This document shows, one piece after another, positions 11,085-21,613 of a stretch of DNA of 64,000 nt; position 1 is the first letter of the stretch, and each line of letters starts with the position of its first letter. The translations under genes and the position numbers were made by a program. The notes beneath the pieces were generated by a model. The model worked only from the letters and a program-made list of their open reading frames with translations. It ran no database searches and was not told the origin of the DNA. This DNA is from Campanula takesimana (lineage: Eukaryota; Streptophyta; Magnoliopsida; Asterales; Campanulaceae), in NCBI GenBank assembly GCA_026119855.1, contig JAOWBW010000483.1, positions 868,001 through 932,000 of the forward strand, in the 5' to 3' direction.

Positions 11085-11515
11085 GACAGATATCCACCTA
11101 TGTCTTAGGAGAGGTCGAAATATGTCCCCCTACCCTGAACATGTCTAGGAGAGGATGACGGATATCCATATAGCCCTTAGGTTTGAGACGCCAAGTTCCT
11201 CTCCCAACCTTAACGGTCACCCTTAGGTTTGAGACGCCAAGTTCCTCGCCCGACCTTAACGGTCACCCTTAGGTTTGAGATGCCAAGTTCCTCACCCGAC
11301 CTTAACAGTCACCCTTAGGTTTGAGACGCCAAGTTCCTCGCTCGACCTTAACGGTCACCCCTAGTTTGAGACGCTAACTTCCTCACCCGGCCTTGATGGT
11401 CACCCCTAGTTTGAGACGCTAAGTTCCTTGCCCGACCTTGATGGTCACCCCCGGTTTGAGACGCCTAGTTCCTCACCCGACCTTAATGGTCACCCTTAGG
11501 TTTGAGTAGCCTTAA
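11085..11515. repeat. 46 bp tandem array in Tat-2
   Basis: Begins with two diverged TAGGAGAGG-containing units, then about seven units with core CACCCTTAGGTTTGAGACGC followed by AAGTTCCTCGCCCGACC. It lies just upstream of the PPT. Confidence 0.82.
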
Positions 11516-11689
11516 TGTCTCTCGCCTCAGAACTATGACCGGCTAGATTCCCTCGGATAAGGATACGTAGGAATCTTTTAAAGGTAAGGGTCCAGCCACT
11601 CGACCATCTCGGTCACCTTCTCTCCTATTTTGGTAGTTCACCGGATCGGGATTATTTCTTTATCGAGAACCATGCTTCCTCCTTAAGCA

Positions 11690-11706
11690 CCGTTGCCGAG
11701 GGGCTT
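11690..11706 (+). promoter_or_regulatory. Tat-2 polypurine tract
   Basis: GCCGAGGGGCTT immediately precedes the LTR start TGTAAG. The same GCCGAGGGG core precedes the 3' LTRs of Tat-3 and Tat-4; Tat-5 has TCGAGGGGCT. This would prime plus-strand DNA synthesis. Confidence 0.75.
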
Positions 11707-12010
11707 TGTAAGTACCTCGATCTGGATAGTCATCCTTAAATTAATTAAATTAAAAATCTTAGGACTATTCTGGGATTAAAATTGGAAAAATCCGGAAGCT
11801 CGCCTGTCTGAGACGTACGGATGGTTTAGGCAAGAGAAATCCTCAGTCGTACGGATGGTTTGGGCGACTTCAGTCCCTAAAATGATCAATTTCCAGCATT
11901 TTTTGTGCACCAAAATATCTCCTCTTTGCTTAGCCCCTAAGCAAATAAAAGGCCAATAGTTGAGGGACCAAAATGTTACTTCTAATTGCAAACAAGTACC
12001 CAATCCATCC

Positions 12011-12018
12011 TATAAATA
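12011..12018 (+). promoter_or_regulatory. TATA box of the Tat-2 LTR
   Basis: TATAAATA in the context CATCCTATAAATAGAGAGC, as in plant pol II promoters. It probably drives element transcription; the R region would start about 30 bp downstream. Confidence 0.7.
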
Positions 12019-12497
12019 GAGAGCTCATCCTCTCTCATTTCATGAAGAATTCTCCCCTAAAGTTACTCTCTAAAATTTTCTTCTCTCCTAAAATGAAGTA
12101 ATTTTCTTTGTGAAAGATTGTGGTTTACTTTAGATAATGGTGAAGAACTACCGAGAGTACTATCCCTCTTATCTTTAGTCCCATTTAATCAAAAATACAC
12201 AATGAGTCCATCCATATTAAGTGAAATCTTAGAGTCCAAGATCTCTAAGTAAAGAAGAAAAGAGGCAAACTTGGGTCAATCTAATCGAGGTTTACCCCAA
12301 ACTTGCTTAAAAGTTAAGTCTTTATTTTATTGTCATCTTTATATTGCTCTTGTTGGGATATTGACTTTGTTTATGCTTATATAAATGTAGTCTTTATTAA
12401 TATATGATTGGACCCAAATACTCCCATGATCCCAATGGTTTCATCTTACACTTTTATAGTGTATTAAAATGACGAGCTAAGTGGAGAGGAGTATTTG

Positions 12498-12736
12498 TTA
12501 CATTTATGTCATTTACATTTATGTCATTTACATTTATGTCATTTACATTTATGACATTTTACATTTATGACATTTTACATTTATGTCTTTTACATTTATG
12601 TCTTTAATTTTGGCTTGGTGATCCATTGCACATCTTGGAGAGAGCCTTGTACATTTACTTTGTATTAGTTTATTTATTATCATTATATATATATATATAT
12701 ATATATTATGTATATATATGTATATATATATATATA
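12498..12736. repeat. ACATTTATGTCATTT tandem repeats followed by (TA)n
   Basis: Seven or so 15-16 bp units at 12498-12606, then a TA-rich run at about 12683-12736 that is the left side of the MITE-like insertion site. Confidence 0.85.
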
Positions 12737-12889
12737 GGGTCATGCTCCTATGAGAACCTAAATATCATGAAAACCGTGAGAACCATTAAGAGCCTTTGGA
12801 TTAGAAATAGATGAACGATCCAGATTAAAGAAGGAAAGAAAAAGACGCGGTGGCAAATTTGAAATTAAAGGAGACGCGAGGGCATAATG

Positions 12890-13310
12890 GTCATATCCAA
12901 TGTTTACTTGGATACATTTAGGCAAAAACTAATGTATCCAATGTTCACTTGGATAATTCATTGGATACATTACTTGGATAGATTAGGTCAAAACTAAATG
13001 TATCCAATGTTTACTTGGATACATTTAGGCAAACACTAATGTATTCAATGTTCACTTGGATAATTCATTGGATACATTACTTGGATAGACTAGGTCAAAA
13101 CTAAATGTATCCAATGTTTACTTGGATGAATTTAGGCAAAACTAATGTATCCAATGTTCACTTGGATAATTCATTGGATACATTAAGTCAAAACTAAATG
13201 TATCTAATGTTTACTGGGATACATTTAAGCAAAAACTAGTGTATCTAACGACTTAGTGTATCTAATTTATAGGATACACAAACCATTGGTCTTAGTGTAT
13301 CTAACAACTT
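12890..13310. repeat. About 107 bp tandem repeats inside the MITE-like element
   Basis: Three to four units made of AATGTATCCAATGTTCAC and ACTTGGATACATT words in both orientations, with a spacing of 107 bp between ACTAATGT at 12928 and 13035. The words are inversely repeated, so strong secondary structure is possible. Confidence 0.75.
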
Positions 13311-13779
13311 ATTACAAAAATGCCACCGCTTCCCTTTCTGCCGTCGACGTGTTCAACGCAGAACCACAAAATAAAAACATAATGATACAATCCCTGTTCT
13401 GCCCTTAAAGTTCTGACTTATTTCAAAAATGCCACTGCGTCTTGTCCCCTCCTAAGACGATCTGCGTCGTCCATTTTTTTCTAATCAAACGGCTGCTGTT
13501 GGTTCTCATGGTTTTTTTTTTTTTTTTTTTTTTTTGCGAAAGGAGACGGTACTCCCTAGATTTTATAAATAAAAGGAAAAAATAACAAAAACAAGGTGGG
13601 GGACATGACGGCCTTACCACCGAAAGAAAAAGCTAGGGGGAGGTCTTATACAAACCATAAGATCCTCTACAAAAAGGAGGGGCCCTATCCAAAAGAAATG
13701 GGAACAGAACAATTAAAAAACCGGAAATTCTAAGATCTAATATTAGGATAAGAAATCCTATCAAGATGAAGCATGCTTT

Positions 13780-14274
13780 GCACATCCGGGGACAAGATTC
13801 CAAAGAATAAAACTCAAAATCTGTTTGCTCATTAGCCGAATGATTTGCAAGAAAATCAGCCACTTTATTACCTTCCCTATAAACATGAGACACTTTGATG
13901 GTGATCTCCTCCATAAATCTGAAAATAGCTTGGACAAAGTACCAAATCTCCCATGGGATCTTGTATTTCCGGTTCAAATATGATACAACACTTCGGAATC
14001 CACTTCAAGCCAAACAGAATGAAAACCCAACAAATGGCTATGAGAGATTCCATCAAGGGCGGCCCTAGCTTCAGCAACATATTAGAGGCATTACCATAGA
14101 ACCGAGAGTAAGCAAAGATAAATGAGCCATCATGCCTACGCAACACTCCACCACCCGATGCAATACCTGGATACCTCTAGAAGCTCCATCCGAATTGAGC
14201 TTAACTTGATCCATAATAGGAGGGTTCCAAGTGACAATTTTAGCATGAACTATAGGAGGGACATCCGTAGGCAT
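13780..14274 (-). pseudogene. LINE RNase H domain remnant
   Basis: Frames 14274-14071, 14146-13877 and 13977-13633 together show WNPPIMDQVKLNSDGASRG (first RNase H aspartate region), a middle part around FYGNASNMLLKLGPPL, and VYREGNKVADFLANHS near the end. Plant L1 elements often have such a domain after RT. At least two frameshifts break it. Confidence 0.8.
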
Positions 14275-14744
14275 ATTGAAATATTGAGCAATATAAGAGT
14301 CAGAGGGCAGAATTTTGAAAGAAAGCTTGTGAGCCCGAACAATATCACTAATTGGAGTTGAATGCCATTAAGCACTTTATCCAGATTAGAGCAATACCAT
14401 CAAATCGACATTTGTTCCTATGCTTCCAAAGCTCCCAACAAATAAAAACCAGGGATAATGTTACTTAACCATAAAACCACTCGACTAAGCTTAGGATGCT
14501 TGCAAGCTTGCCATGAAACCAGCCTTTGCGAGAGGGTGATACCCGAAACAAGAAAGCCAAGCATATTTCCAAAAAACAGCCAAACTTTTAAAGCAATATC
14601 TCCTTGTAGCAGAATGTGATGAATAGTTTCTAAGGAAGGGTTTTGACAGCAATTACAACGAGAAAAAGAAGGATACCTTTTCGAGCAACATTGTCATCCG
14701 TAGGGAGAGCAGCCTTAAGAGCTTCCAAAGGAAGATCGAAACTT

Positions 14745-15667
14745 TTAAAGGAAGATACTTATGCCAACACCAAGCAACACATTACTCCGAACACGGGACA
14801 CTCTACATTCCCTCCAAGCTGAAGTAATGGAGAATTTACCCGAAGAAGAAGGAGACCAAAAAGGTTGATCTTTAACACCAATAGGCCGAATATCCTGATC
14901 TTGAAATGCCAATAAACATTGCTGCCCAAAAGTATCTCTGACATAATCTACCCTTAAAACACCATTCATAAAAAGAGAGAAAACTTGATCATGCCGTGTG
15001 TCCATAAGGGATATAGCCTTGGGAAGCCAGCTTTCTTGAATGGAAATTTCTCCATTACCCACACCCCATTTAAGGCGGTCCTCAACCAAATCCTTAGCTG
15101 CTAACATCCGCTTCCAAATATGAGAACATCCAGCCCTAAACAAGGCATCCATAGGGTGAGTATCACGGCAATATTTGGCTGCAAGGAATTGGGCCAAAGA
15201 GAATCAGAAGTACGGAATCGCCACCAAAGCTTCATGGAAAAAGCCAAAGCCATCTCCTCAAATTTTCGCAGCCCTAGCCCTCCTTCATCAATAGGCCAGA
15301 AAAACTCATCACGAGAAACCCAATGACATTTTTTTTTCCCATCAGGGCTGCTCCAAAAGAAATTAGCAATGAGACGATTCAAAGCTTGGACAACACTCTT
15401 CGGAGGCTCAAGAAGAGAAATATAATAAATTGGGATGGCTTGTAAACAAGACTTAATCAGAACAAGTTTAGCTCCAGTTGAAAGCAGCTTACCTTGCCAT
15501 GAATCAAGCCTATCTCGAAGCTTTTGCATGACCGGATCAAAAAGAGAATGCACCTTCCTACCAGTATAAAGAGGACACCCCAAATACACAATAGGCAAAT
15601 GCTTCTTTTGGAAACCCGTAGCTAAAGAAATGGAGTTATCTCTCTCCGCAACATCTCGTCCAGTCAA
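14745..15667 (-). pseudogene. LINE ORF2 thumb and zinc-finger region
   Basis: Frame 15667-15101 (188 codons) has LPIVYLGCPLYTGRK, RLDSWQGKLLSTGAKLVLIKS and GGLGLRKFEEMALAF, typical of plant L1 RT C-terminal parts. Frame 15197-14745 continues with WKRMLAAKDLVEDRLKWGVG and WSPSSSGKFSITSAW, which matches the start of the zf-RVT region. A frameshift separates them. Confidence 0.82.
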
Positions 15668-16784
15668 GAAACAGGATTTAGAAATACTAATAAGCTGTCC
15701 GAAAAAAGTTGATAAGAAGCCAAGAATTCCATATGCAGCTCAAGAGAGGGGATACTTCCATTACAAAAGATAAGAATATCATCAGCATAGGACAAGTGAG
15801 AAATAATGGGGACATTAACATTACCCGTATGATAAGCCACATGAGGATGAAGAGTATGCAAGTTATTAAGCCCACGACTTAAAACTTCAGCAGCAATAAT
15901 AAATAGGCTAGGCGAGATGGATCGCCTTGGCGGAGACCACGAGAAGAAGCAAAATAACCACTAGCAGACCCATTAAGAAGCACTGAAAACCAGCAAGAGT
16001 TGATGCACCGAAAAATCATGTCTAGCCATTCTTCTGCAAACCAAACCTTCTCATAACCTTAATCAAGGCAAACCAAGAAAGTCTATCATAGGCCTTTGCC
16101 ATATCAAGTTTCAAAGCAACATTTGATCCAAAAACCTTCCTTTTAAGCGACTGAAGCAATTCTTGAGCAAGCAACACATTTTCATGAATCAACCTCCCTT
16201 TAACAAATCCACTTTGCTGCGGGGAAATAATACGAGGAAGAACATGCTGAAGCCTAGTACATAAAAGCTTGGTAATTATCTTATTTGAGAAATTACACAA
16301 GCTAATAGGTCTAAGCTGCGAGAAAGACGTAGGCTGCCACCTTAGGGATTGTAACAATAAGCGTACTTGTCCAACTACGAGGGAGGTGAAAACCAGAGAA
16401 GAATTCAACCACTGCTTTATGGAGGTCTATGCAGATAATATCCCAACATTTATGATAAAACTCACCCGTGAAACCATCCGGTCCAGCTGCACTAGACCCA
16501 CTCATACTAAGGACAATAGAGCGAAGCTCTTCCAAAGAGGGAGGGGCAGTAAGCATAATGTTATCCTCATTAGTGATTAAACGAGGAATTAATTCCAGCA
16601 AATCATCCGGGGGATTTTCATTAGATCCATTAAGTTGATCCGAGTAGAATCGAATAGCTTCATCATGAATCTGATTTTGTCCCATAATCCAATTCCCATC
16701 ACTATCTTGAATTCTATGGATATATAATTTTTGCCTCGTTTCTTTACATAAGCATGAAAGAATTGGATTTGTCCCATAATCCAA
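15664..16784 (-). pseudogene. LINE ORF2 reverse transcriptase (broken)
   Basis: Overlapping minus-strand frames cover the non-LTR RT in order. 16784-16311 has SSAAGPDGFTGEFYHKCWD. 16408-16022 has LRPISLCNFSNKIITK, ISPQQSGFVKGR and LKLDMAKAYDRLSW. 15861-15664 has LSYADDILIF with the YADD catalytic motif. A frameshift at about 16310-16408 and another gap near 15880-16020 break it. It would copy LINE RNA at the nicked target. Confidence 0.88.
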
Positions 16785-16828
16785 TTCTCATGGTTCTCAC
16801 ACACTTATGGTTCTCATTTGAGCACCTA

Positions 16829-16830
<2 letters not shown>

Positions 16831-16899
<69 letters not shown>
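16831..16899. repeat. (TA)n microsatellite
   Basis: A nearly pure TA run of about 69 bp that continues the tract on the left of the MITE-like element (12683-12736). Confidence 0.97.
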
Positions 16900-16902
<3 letters not shown>

Positions 16903-17336
16903 CATATATTCCAAATCTTGTAAAGATTAACTTTATTTAGATGATAGGGTCTTAATCCTTATTCATCTAAGTTGTTCTATCCAAGTAAAGGTATTATTTC
17001 TATTATTCTCTGATGATTGCTCAAACCATGGCCTTGACCTTTGTCTTGATTATACTTCTATGGGTTTGATGCATAGGATGACCAAAGTTGTCCCCTCTTG
17101 ACTTTGCTAGCCTTTTCCATGGCTAAGTAAAAGTCCGTCCCTAAAGAATACCTTATTTTACTTGGATAGTTTATCTCTTTTATTTAAAATATCAAAAAGG
17201 GGCATTAACATGCCTACATTTTATTTCCAAAATCACTTTCTAAAAACAAGTCGGTTTCTCCCATTTTCAAGATACACACACACACACACTTGCACATTTT
17301 TGGTCAACAAACTTAGGGAGACTCGGTTTTCCGAGG

Positions 17337-17374
17337 CATCTTGGGTGAACCTCGATTAAGTTCTTCCCAAGATG
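17337..17374 (+). other. Conserved LTR hairpin, Tat-2 copy
   Basis: Arms CATCTTGGG and CCCAAGATG pair perfectly over 9 bp with a 20-base loop. The Tat-3 LTRs have CGACTTGGG/CCCAAGTCG at the same place, so two pairs have changed on both sides. A smaller CTCGG/CCGAG hairpin lies just upstream. Confidence 0.7.
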
Positions 17375-17442
17375 TAACGTGACCTTCGAACTCATTTTCT
17401 CTAACCTTTTCCGTTAAATTTGGGTTTAAAATTAAATTAATG

Positions 17443-17453
17443 TGGCGACTCTG
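17443..17453 (+). other. PBS-like sequence inside the Tat-2 LTR
   Basis: TGGCGACTCTG, matching nine of the first ten bases of the Tat-3 PBS (TGGCGACTCC), 82 bp before the LTR end. Equivalent copies occur in the LTRs of Tat-3, Tat-4 and Tat-5. Confidence 0.65.
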
Positions 17454-17524
17454 TTTTTATCGAACATAAAGTGTCGTGTTTAATTCTCGAGGGAGCTTTT
17501 CCATATTCCTGTGGGTATCTTACA

Positions 17525-18305
17525 ACCATGGCTTACGTTCAACAGACATCGTGTAACAAAGAGATTGTGTTATATTCTATTTTAGAAAACTTTGGATTTC
17601 AAAGTTATACTAATTGGGTAGTCATAATGGCTTGCTAGAATCCGCTTATGACTTACGAGGTTTGAATGGTTCGGACTCGTTGCCAACTTAGTATAATCCT
17701 ATTAGGTTACACATGCAGAACAAATAATTAAAAGGAGCGAAAAACGAGGAAACTGGTGGAAGCCAACGTACAGCTGGATGCCGTGCGTACGGCTCCTGGG
17801 GAGCCATACGGCTGCCTTCCCGGCAACCAGTTTATTTTAAGTCTTTTCTTGTTGGACAAGAAGACCTAAGTCCTAAAGGGTTTTGGACACCCATTTTATA
17901 TAATGTAGACTAACGGGAATTGTTCCCATAACATTGATTTGATCAATTCCAAACTCTTTCTTTGAGAAAGAAATTACACATTATATACTTGGGTTATTGT
18001 GATTGATTATTCTCAATCATCAATTCACAATAATCATTAGGAGCTTTGAAGAATTGTTCTTCAACATTGTTTTTCAAACCGAAGGCCTATCAGTCAAGTT
18101 TAAGAAGGCGTTCTTGAAATCTGTTCGTTGTGTGGATCACCGATAGAGGGCGTTTCTCTTAACGTCTAATCCAAGTTTTATTCTCGATCTACAAGGGTTA
18201 GTTTCTTTCATCTTTATATTATGAATTATTGTTCATAGAGGATCTAGGCTTTTAGGTTTTATTCATGTCTTTTTTCCGCTGCGCATGATTGCACGAAACC
18301 CAACA
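17525..18305 (+). repeat. Copia-2 5' LTR, 3' portion
   Basis: Ends AACCCAACA directly before the PBS. It aligns with the U5 half of the Copia-1 LTR in reverse complement (GACATCGTG, CCAACTTAGTATAATC). The 5' half is absent because Tat-2 is inserted at 17525. It has a TATATAAT box at about 17898 and CGTACGG/CATACGG palindromes at 17770-17820, 80-130 bp upstream. Confidence 0.82.
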
Positions 18306-18306
18306 G

Positions 18307-18318
18307 TGGTATTAGAGC
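18307..18318 (+). promoter_or_regulatory. Copia-2 primer-binding site
   Basis: TGGTATTAGAGC, one base after the LTR end. It differs from the canonical initiator tRNA-Met site (TGGTATCAGAGC, as in Copia-1) by one transition. Confidence 0.88.
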
Positions 18319-20079
18319 CCCGTTGATGATCAATAATTCTAATATTTTCATGATATAATTATTTAATGCGATTATTTAATTGGTATGATCATGATAAGAT
18401 GAATTTATGTGATGAATTTTATATGAGATATAAAATATGCATTCTAGTTGATGATGGGAATATGTGGTTATAATATTAATTCGATTGATATGTATGATCG
18501 CATGCTTAGATTATCATGTTATAATTGGATTATAATTGTTGCTAATATTGATCTAATTTATATGAGGAATAAATTGGTTATTGTTTATATGAATTAGATG
18601 GGTTAAAATTCATATTTTGTATTTTTCATATTTCTGTAATCTGATTATGTATAAATACGATAATGGATTGATCGAATTTCTGAAATCTGGATAATTTGGG
18701 ATTTTGGGAATTGGCACCGTACGGCGGCAAGGCAAGCGTACGGCGCGAACCCAGCCGTACGGCGCCTAGCCCGAATTCAAGAATGTTGCTCTGCCTTCTG
18801 GTGTCCAGATTGTTCTGTAAATGTTTAAAGAATTCGAATCTGGAAACAGAAACTGGTTTCAGACGGCTGGTTTTCGAAACCGTATTTCCTGAAACAGTTT
18901 TCTGTCAAGAATTCAGAGTGACTTCAGAAATCAGAGTTCTAAAGAGTTTAGAATTGCTGTAATCTATGAGATTAAGAGATAATGAAGAGTCTTGAAACAA
19001 GTGACCAATCTATACGGGAATGTGGATGTCTTTTGGCTTAGTTTTGACCGTATAGAGAAGCTACTTGGTTTCTTGATCTTAGTACGGGAATATAGATGCC
19101 TTTTGGCTTAGTTTCGATCGTACGGTTTGTGCTCTCAATTTCAAGATGATCTGCGGATGGTTTGGACAATACTGATTTTGATTCGTTTCAGATGGCTGGT
19201 TTTGGAAACCGTGTTTCCTGAAACAGATTTAAGTTCAAAACTCCAGATATTGAGATCAGAATCTTAAAGGAGTTTAAGATTGGCGTAACCTCAAAGTTTT
19301 AGACTTTAATCCTATAACTAGTGCAACTAAAGTCACATAAAATTAATTTGGTTAATTGATTACCTTTATGTGTATGAACCTTCTTGGAAAATTTAAGTCA
19401 AGTGCCAATCCATGATTAAAACACTTGTGAGTACATGGATAGTTTTATGCGGTCTATGCCAAAGCAAGGCGCATTAATTCTATTCATCTATGAGCAAGAT
19501 GAGGAAACAGTGATTCCTATACGTTTAAAATGGTTTGACTTAATTAGGCTATCAAAACAGTTTTGGGCCTAAGGCACAGATGAGATTAAAACATGTTAGA
19601 CATATGATGTCTAAAATCTCATAAAAAATCTAAGAGTCATATATATATGATTGACAAGGAGTTGTCTACCTAAATAACTTATTTGAGCAGTCATGCAAAG
19701 CCGACTCAAAGTTAAGTGAAATATGGATCTTAGCCCATTTAAATTATATAATACATTGGATGTATTTGAAGGTTATACTCCCTCTGTCCCAGAATGATAG
19801 TCCCCCTATTTTCATGAGTTTTACAAAAGAACTTTGAGTAATAATTAAGGCTACTTTTAATTATTCTAATGAAATTTATGAAATTGTTTTTGATACACCA
19901 TTATAAATACTATTAATATCAATTTTTAGATTCACATTCACATAATTATAAGTTGCATTTATAATTGCTCAAAGTTTCCTTGTAGTAACAAAGAAAAAAG
20001 GTGGACTATCTTTCTGGGACGGAGGGAGTATTTGTGAAATACTAATATTTATAATATCTTTAATTAAGTTGGTACTTAT
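18319..20079 (+). other. Copia-2 leader (untranslated)
   Basis: Homologous to the Copia-1 leader. No gene seen. It contains CCGTACGG-type palindromes at 18716-18765, two related units containing TACGGGAAT..GATG at 19013 and 19083, and the Stowaway element at 19778-20028. Confidence 0.75.
19778..20028. mobile_element. Stowaway-type MITE
   Basis: 251 bp with terminal inverted repeats: CTCCCTCTGTCCCAGAA at the left, TTCTGGGACGGAGGGAG at the right. It is flanked by TA on both sides (19776-19777, 20029-20030), the Tc1/mariner target duplication. It is AT-rich with no coding capacity. Copia-1 has no such insert at the homologous place (about 2480), so it arrived after the two copies separated. Confidence 0.93.
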
Positions 20080-21594
20080 TGTAAGTACCCCAATCTGAAA
20101 CCAACCAACCTTATAGGTAATCTTAGGATCATCCAGGGATAAACTGATGAACTAGGACCTCACTAGGATAAACCTAAAATCCCAGGACTGCTCTGGGATT
20201 AAATTGGAAAAAATCCAGAAGCCTCGCCAGGCTGAGCCGTACGGATGGTTTGGACAAGGGAGAGGCCTAGCCGTATGGCTGGTTTAGGACCTTAGTCCCT
20301 ATAAATTGAGACCCTTGCTGATCATTTCAGAGGGGGGAGAAAATACAAATTCAGAGGGAAACTCTACAGGATTTCAATCTGAAACAAACACCATTAAATC
20401 TTTGAGTCAAAAAAGAGAGTAAGATAGGCCACAACCATCATAGGTGAAGTCTCCTTCTCCCCATCTTCTCTCCATCTCAAAACTCTTTGTTATTATTTAT
20501 ATTACTTGCTTATTTGCATTTAAAAGCCTTGTCCTTGTCAAGCATTTACATACATTGCAAGTCTTGTCCTTCAAGCACCTTTTATTCTTGTTATTCATAT
20601 CTTGGAACCAAATCATGAGATGATCCAAGGTGCCCTCACATTCTTGTATGTGATCAAGGGTTAAAACCTAAGGGAGGTCATGATTTGTTAGTTTATTGTC
20701 TTTAAATAGCTTGATGATCCATTTTTATGGTGAAAGAATGTATGTTTATGCTAATAATGTTCATGTTTGGCCATGATGATCATGTTGGGTGATAAAGTCC
20801 CAATCTTTATCATCCCAACCTTGATTTAGCCTTAAATCCCACATTTGGGTCATAAAAATTCAATCTTTATGTCATTTTGTTGTCCCTAAAGGTTTAATCT
20901 TGTTAAAGATACCATTTTTGATGATAAAGTTTACATCTTTACTCATCAAAATGGTTATCTTGGCTCAAAGGCCATTTTCATCACCTTTTTCAATTTTCTC
21001 CAATGATTGCCTTAATCACACTCAACTACATGTATTTGAGGGCCATTTGGTGATTAATGTGCATAGGAATGATTTTAATCAAAGTTTGTTGGTTAACATT
21101 CAAACTGAAAGTAAACAGATCAGTCCAGTTTCAGCAGAATACTCTGTTTCTACCTGAAACTGGACAATTTCTGGACAAACTGTAAAAATCCCTGGGAAGA
21201 CCCCTCCTAGCCGTACGGCTAAGTTGGGTCAGAGGGACCTTTTTTTCCTTTCTGTCTTGTTTTGTCGATATTTATGCAAATAAACCTTTTTTCCTCTGTT
21301 AAAATCAATAACCAGTTAAAACTGCAGTTTTCCGTTAAAAACACACACATGCACTTTTCGTTAACAAACATATGGGAGACTCGGCTTTGTCCGAGGCGAC
21401 TTGGGTGACGTAAAACTCTTCCCAAGTCGTAACCTGACCTCCGAACTCTTAAATCTATAACCAGTTTCATTTTTTGGGTTAAAAGTTAACAAATGTGGTG
21501 ACTCCGTTAAATTTTGTTTAGTTCACGTGTTTGGCTTTTCTTCCTTTTGAGCGAGCCCCGTGCTCTCCGTTCCGAGGGAGGGAGGATCCTTACA
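20080..21594 (+). repeat. Tat-3 5' LTR
   Basis: 1515 bp, TGTAAG...CTTACA, followed at once by the PBS. TATAAATT at 20300-20307 is the likely TATA box, with CGTACGGATGGTTTGGAC and GTATGGCTGG boxes 30-70 bp upstream. It holds the R/U5 hairpin (21397-21429) and a PBS-like TGGTGACTCCG (21496-21506). It differs from the 3' copy by scattered substitutions, roughly a few percent by eye. Confidence 0.93.
21397..21429 (+). other. Conserved LTR hairpin, Tat-3 5' copy
   Basis: Arms CGACTTGGG and CCCAAGTCG pair over 9 bp with a 15-base loop; the same hairpin is in the 3' LTR (55690-55722). See the Tat-2 copy at 17337 for compensatory changes. Confidence 0.7.
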
Positions 21595-21595
21595 G

Positions 21596-21613
21596 TGGCG
21601 ACTCCGCTGGGGA
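21596..21613 (+). promoter_or_regulatory. Tat-3 primer-binding site
   Basis: TGGCGACTCCGCTGGGGA begins two bases after the LTR end. It is close to the Tat-4 site (TGGTGACTCCGCTGGGGA) and of the type found in Tat/Ogre elements. The matching tRNA was not determined here. Confidence 0.85.

Larger units (their letters stand above)
13512..16784 (-). mobile_element. 5'-truncated L1-type LINE
   Basis: A minus-strand non-LTR element with a 24-base poly(A) tail (poly-T at 13512-13535) and an 11 bp TSD TTCTCATGGTT at 13503-13513 and 16785-16795; the first copy overlaps the tail. Only the RT core onward is kept; ORF1 and the endonuclease are missing. The target is the inner side of the MITE-like element's right end. 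Confidence 0.9.
12737..16830. mobile_element. MITE-like element in a (TA)n tract, split by a LINE
   Basis: Left end GGGTCATGCTCCTATGAGAA and right end, read inward on the other strand, GGTAGGTGCTCAAATGAGAA form imperfect inverted repeats of about 22 bp. Both ends abut (TA)n tracts, so the target duplication cannot be resolved. Removing the LINE leaves about 0.8 kb with several GAGAACC words at each end. No transposase is present. Superfamily not assigned. Confidence 0.65.
8192..17524 (+). mobile_element. Tat-2: gypsy element lacking pol, 3' part
   Basis: Plus-strand order: partial gag, noncoding stretch, paired GNRA hairpins, tandem arrays, PPT and 3' LTR. No protease, RT, RNase H or integrase is seen between gag and the LTR. 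The 5' LTR, PBS and gag start are missing at the junction with Tat-1. The LTR (TGTAAG...CTTACA) resembles that of Tat-3, and the 108 bp arrays are shared with Tat-3. It lies in the LTR of Copia-2: the bases after it (ACCAT at 17525-17529) start Copia-2 LTR sequence. The matching TSD upstream is lost. Confidence 0.8.
11707..17524 (+). repeat. Tat-2 3' LTR, interrupted by a MITE-like element and LINE
   Basis: Starts TGTAAGTACC and ends GTATCTTACA. Outer segments (11707-12736 and about 16900-17524) are homologous to the Tat-3 LTRs, for example TCTGGGATTAAAATTGGAAA near the start and the hairpin and GTGGCGACTC region near the end. Without the insertion the LTR is about 1.7 kb. It has a TATA box at 12011 and two CGTACGGATGGTTT boxes at 11814 and 11849. 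Confidence 0.85.
17525..20079 (+). mobile_element. Copia-2: Ty1/copia element, first segment
   Basis: LTR fragment, PBS and leader on the plus strand. The element continues at 55890 after the Tat-3 insertion: the leader joins there, 36 bp before the gag ATG, and the TSD CTTAT (20075-20079 and 55890-55894) confirms the join. It belongs to the same family as Copia-1. Confidence 0.9.

Noticed and set aside
12737..16830. Helitron
   Set aside because: No 5' TC/3' CTRR ends with a terminal hairpin were found; the ends form inverted repeats in TA tracts, which fits a TIR element better.
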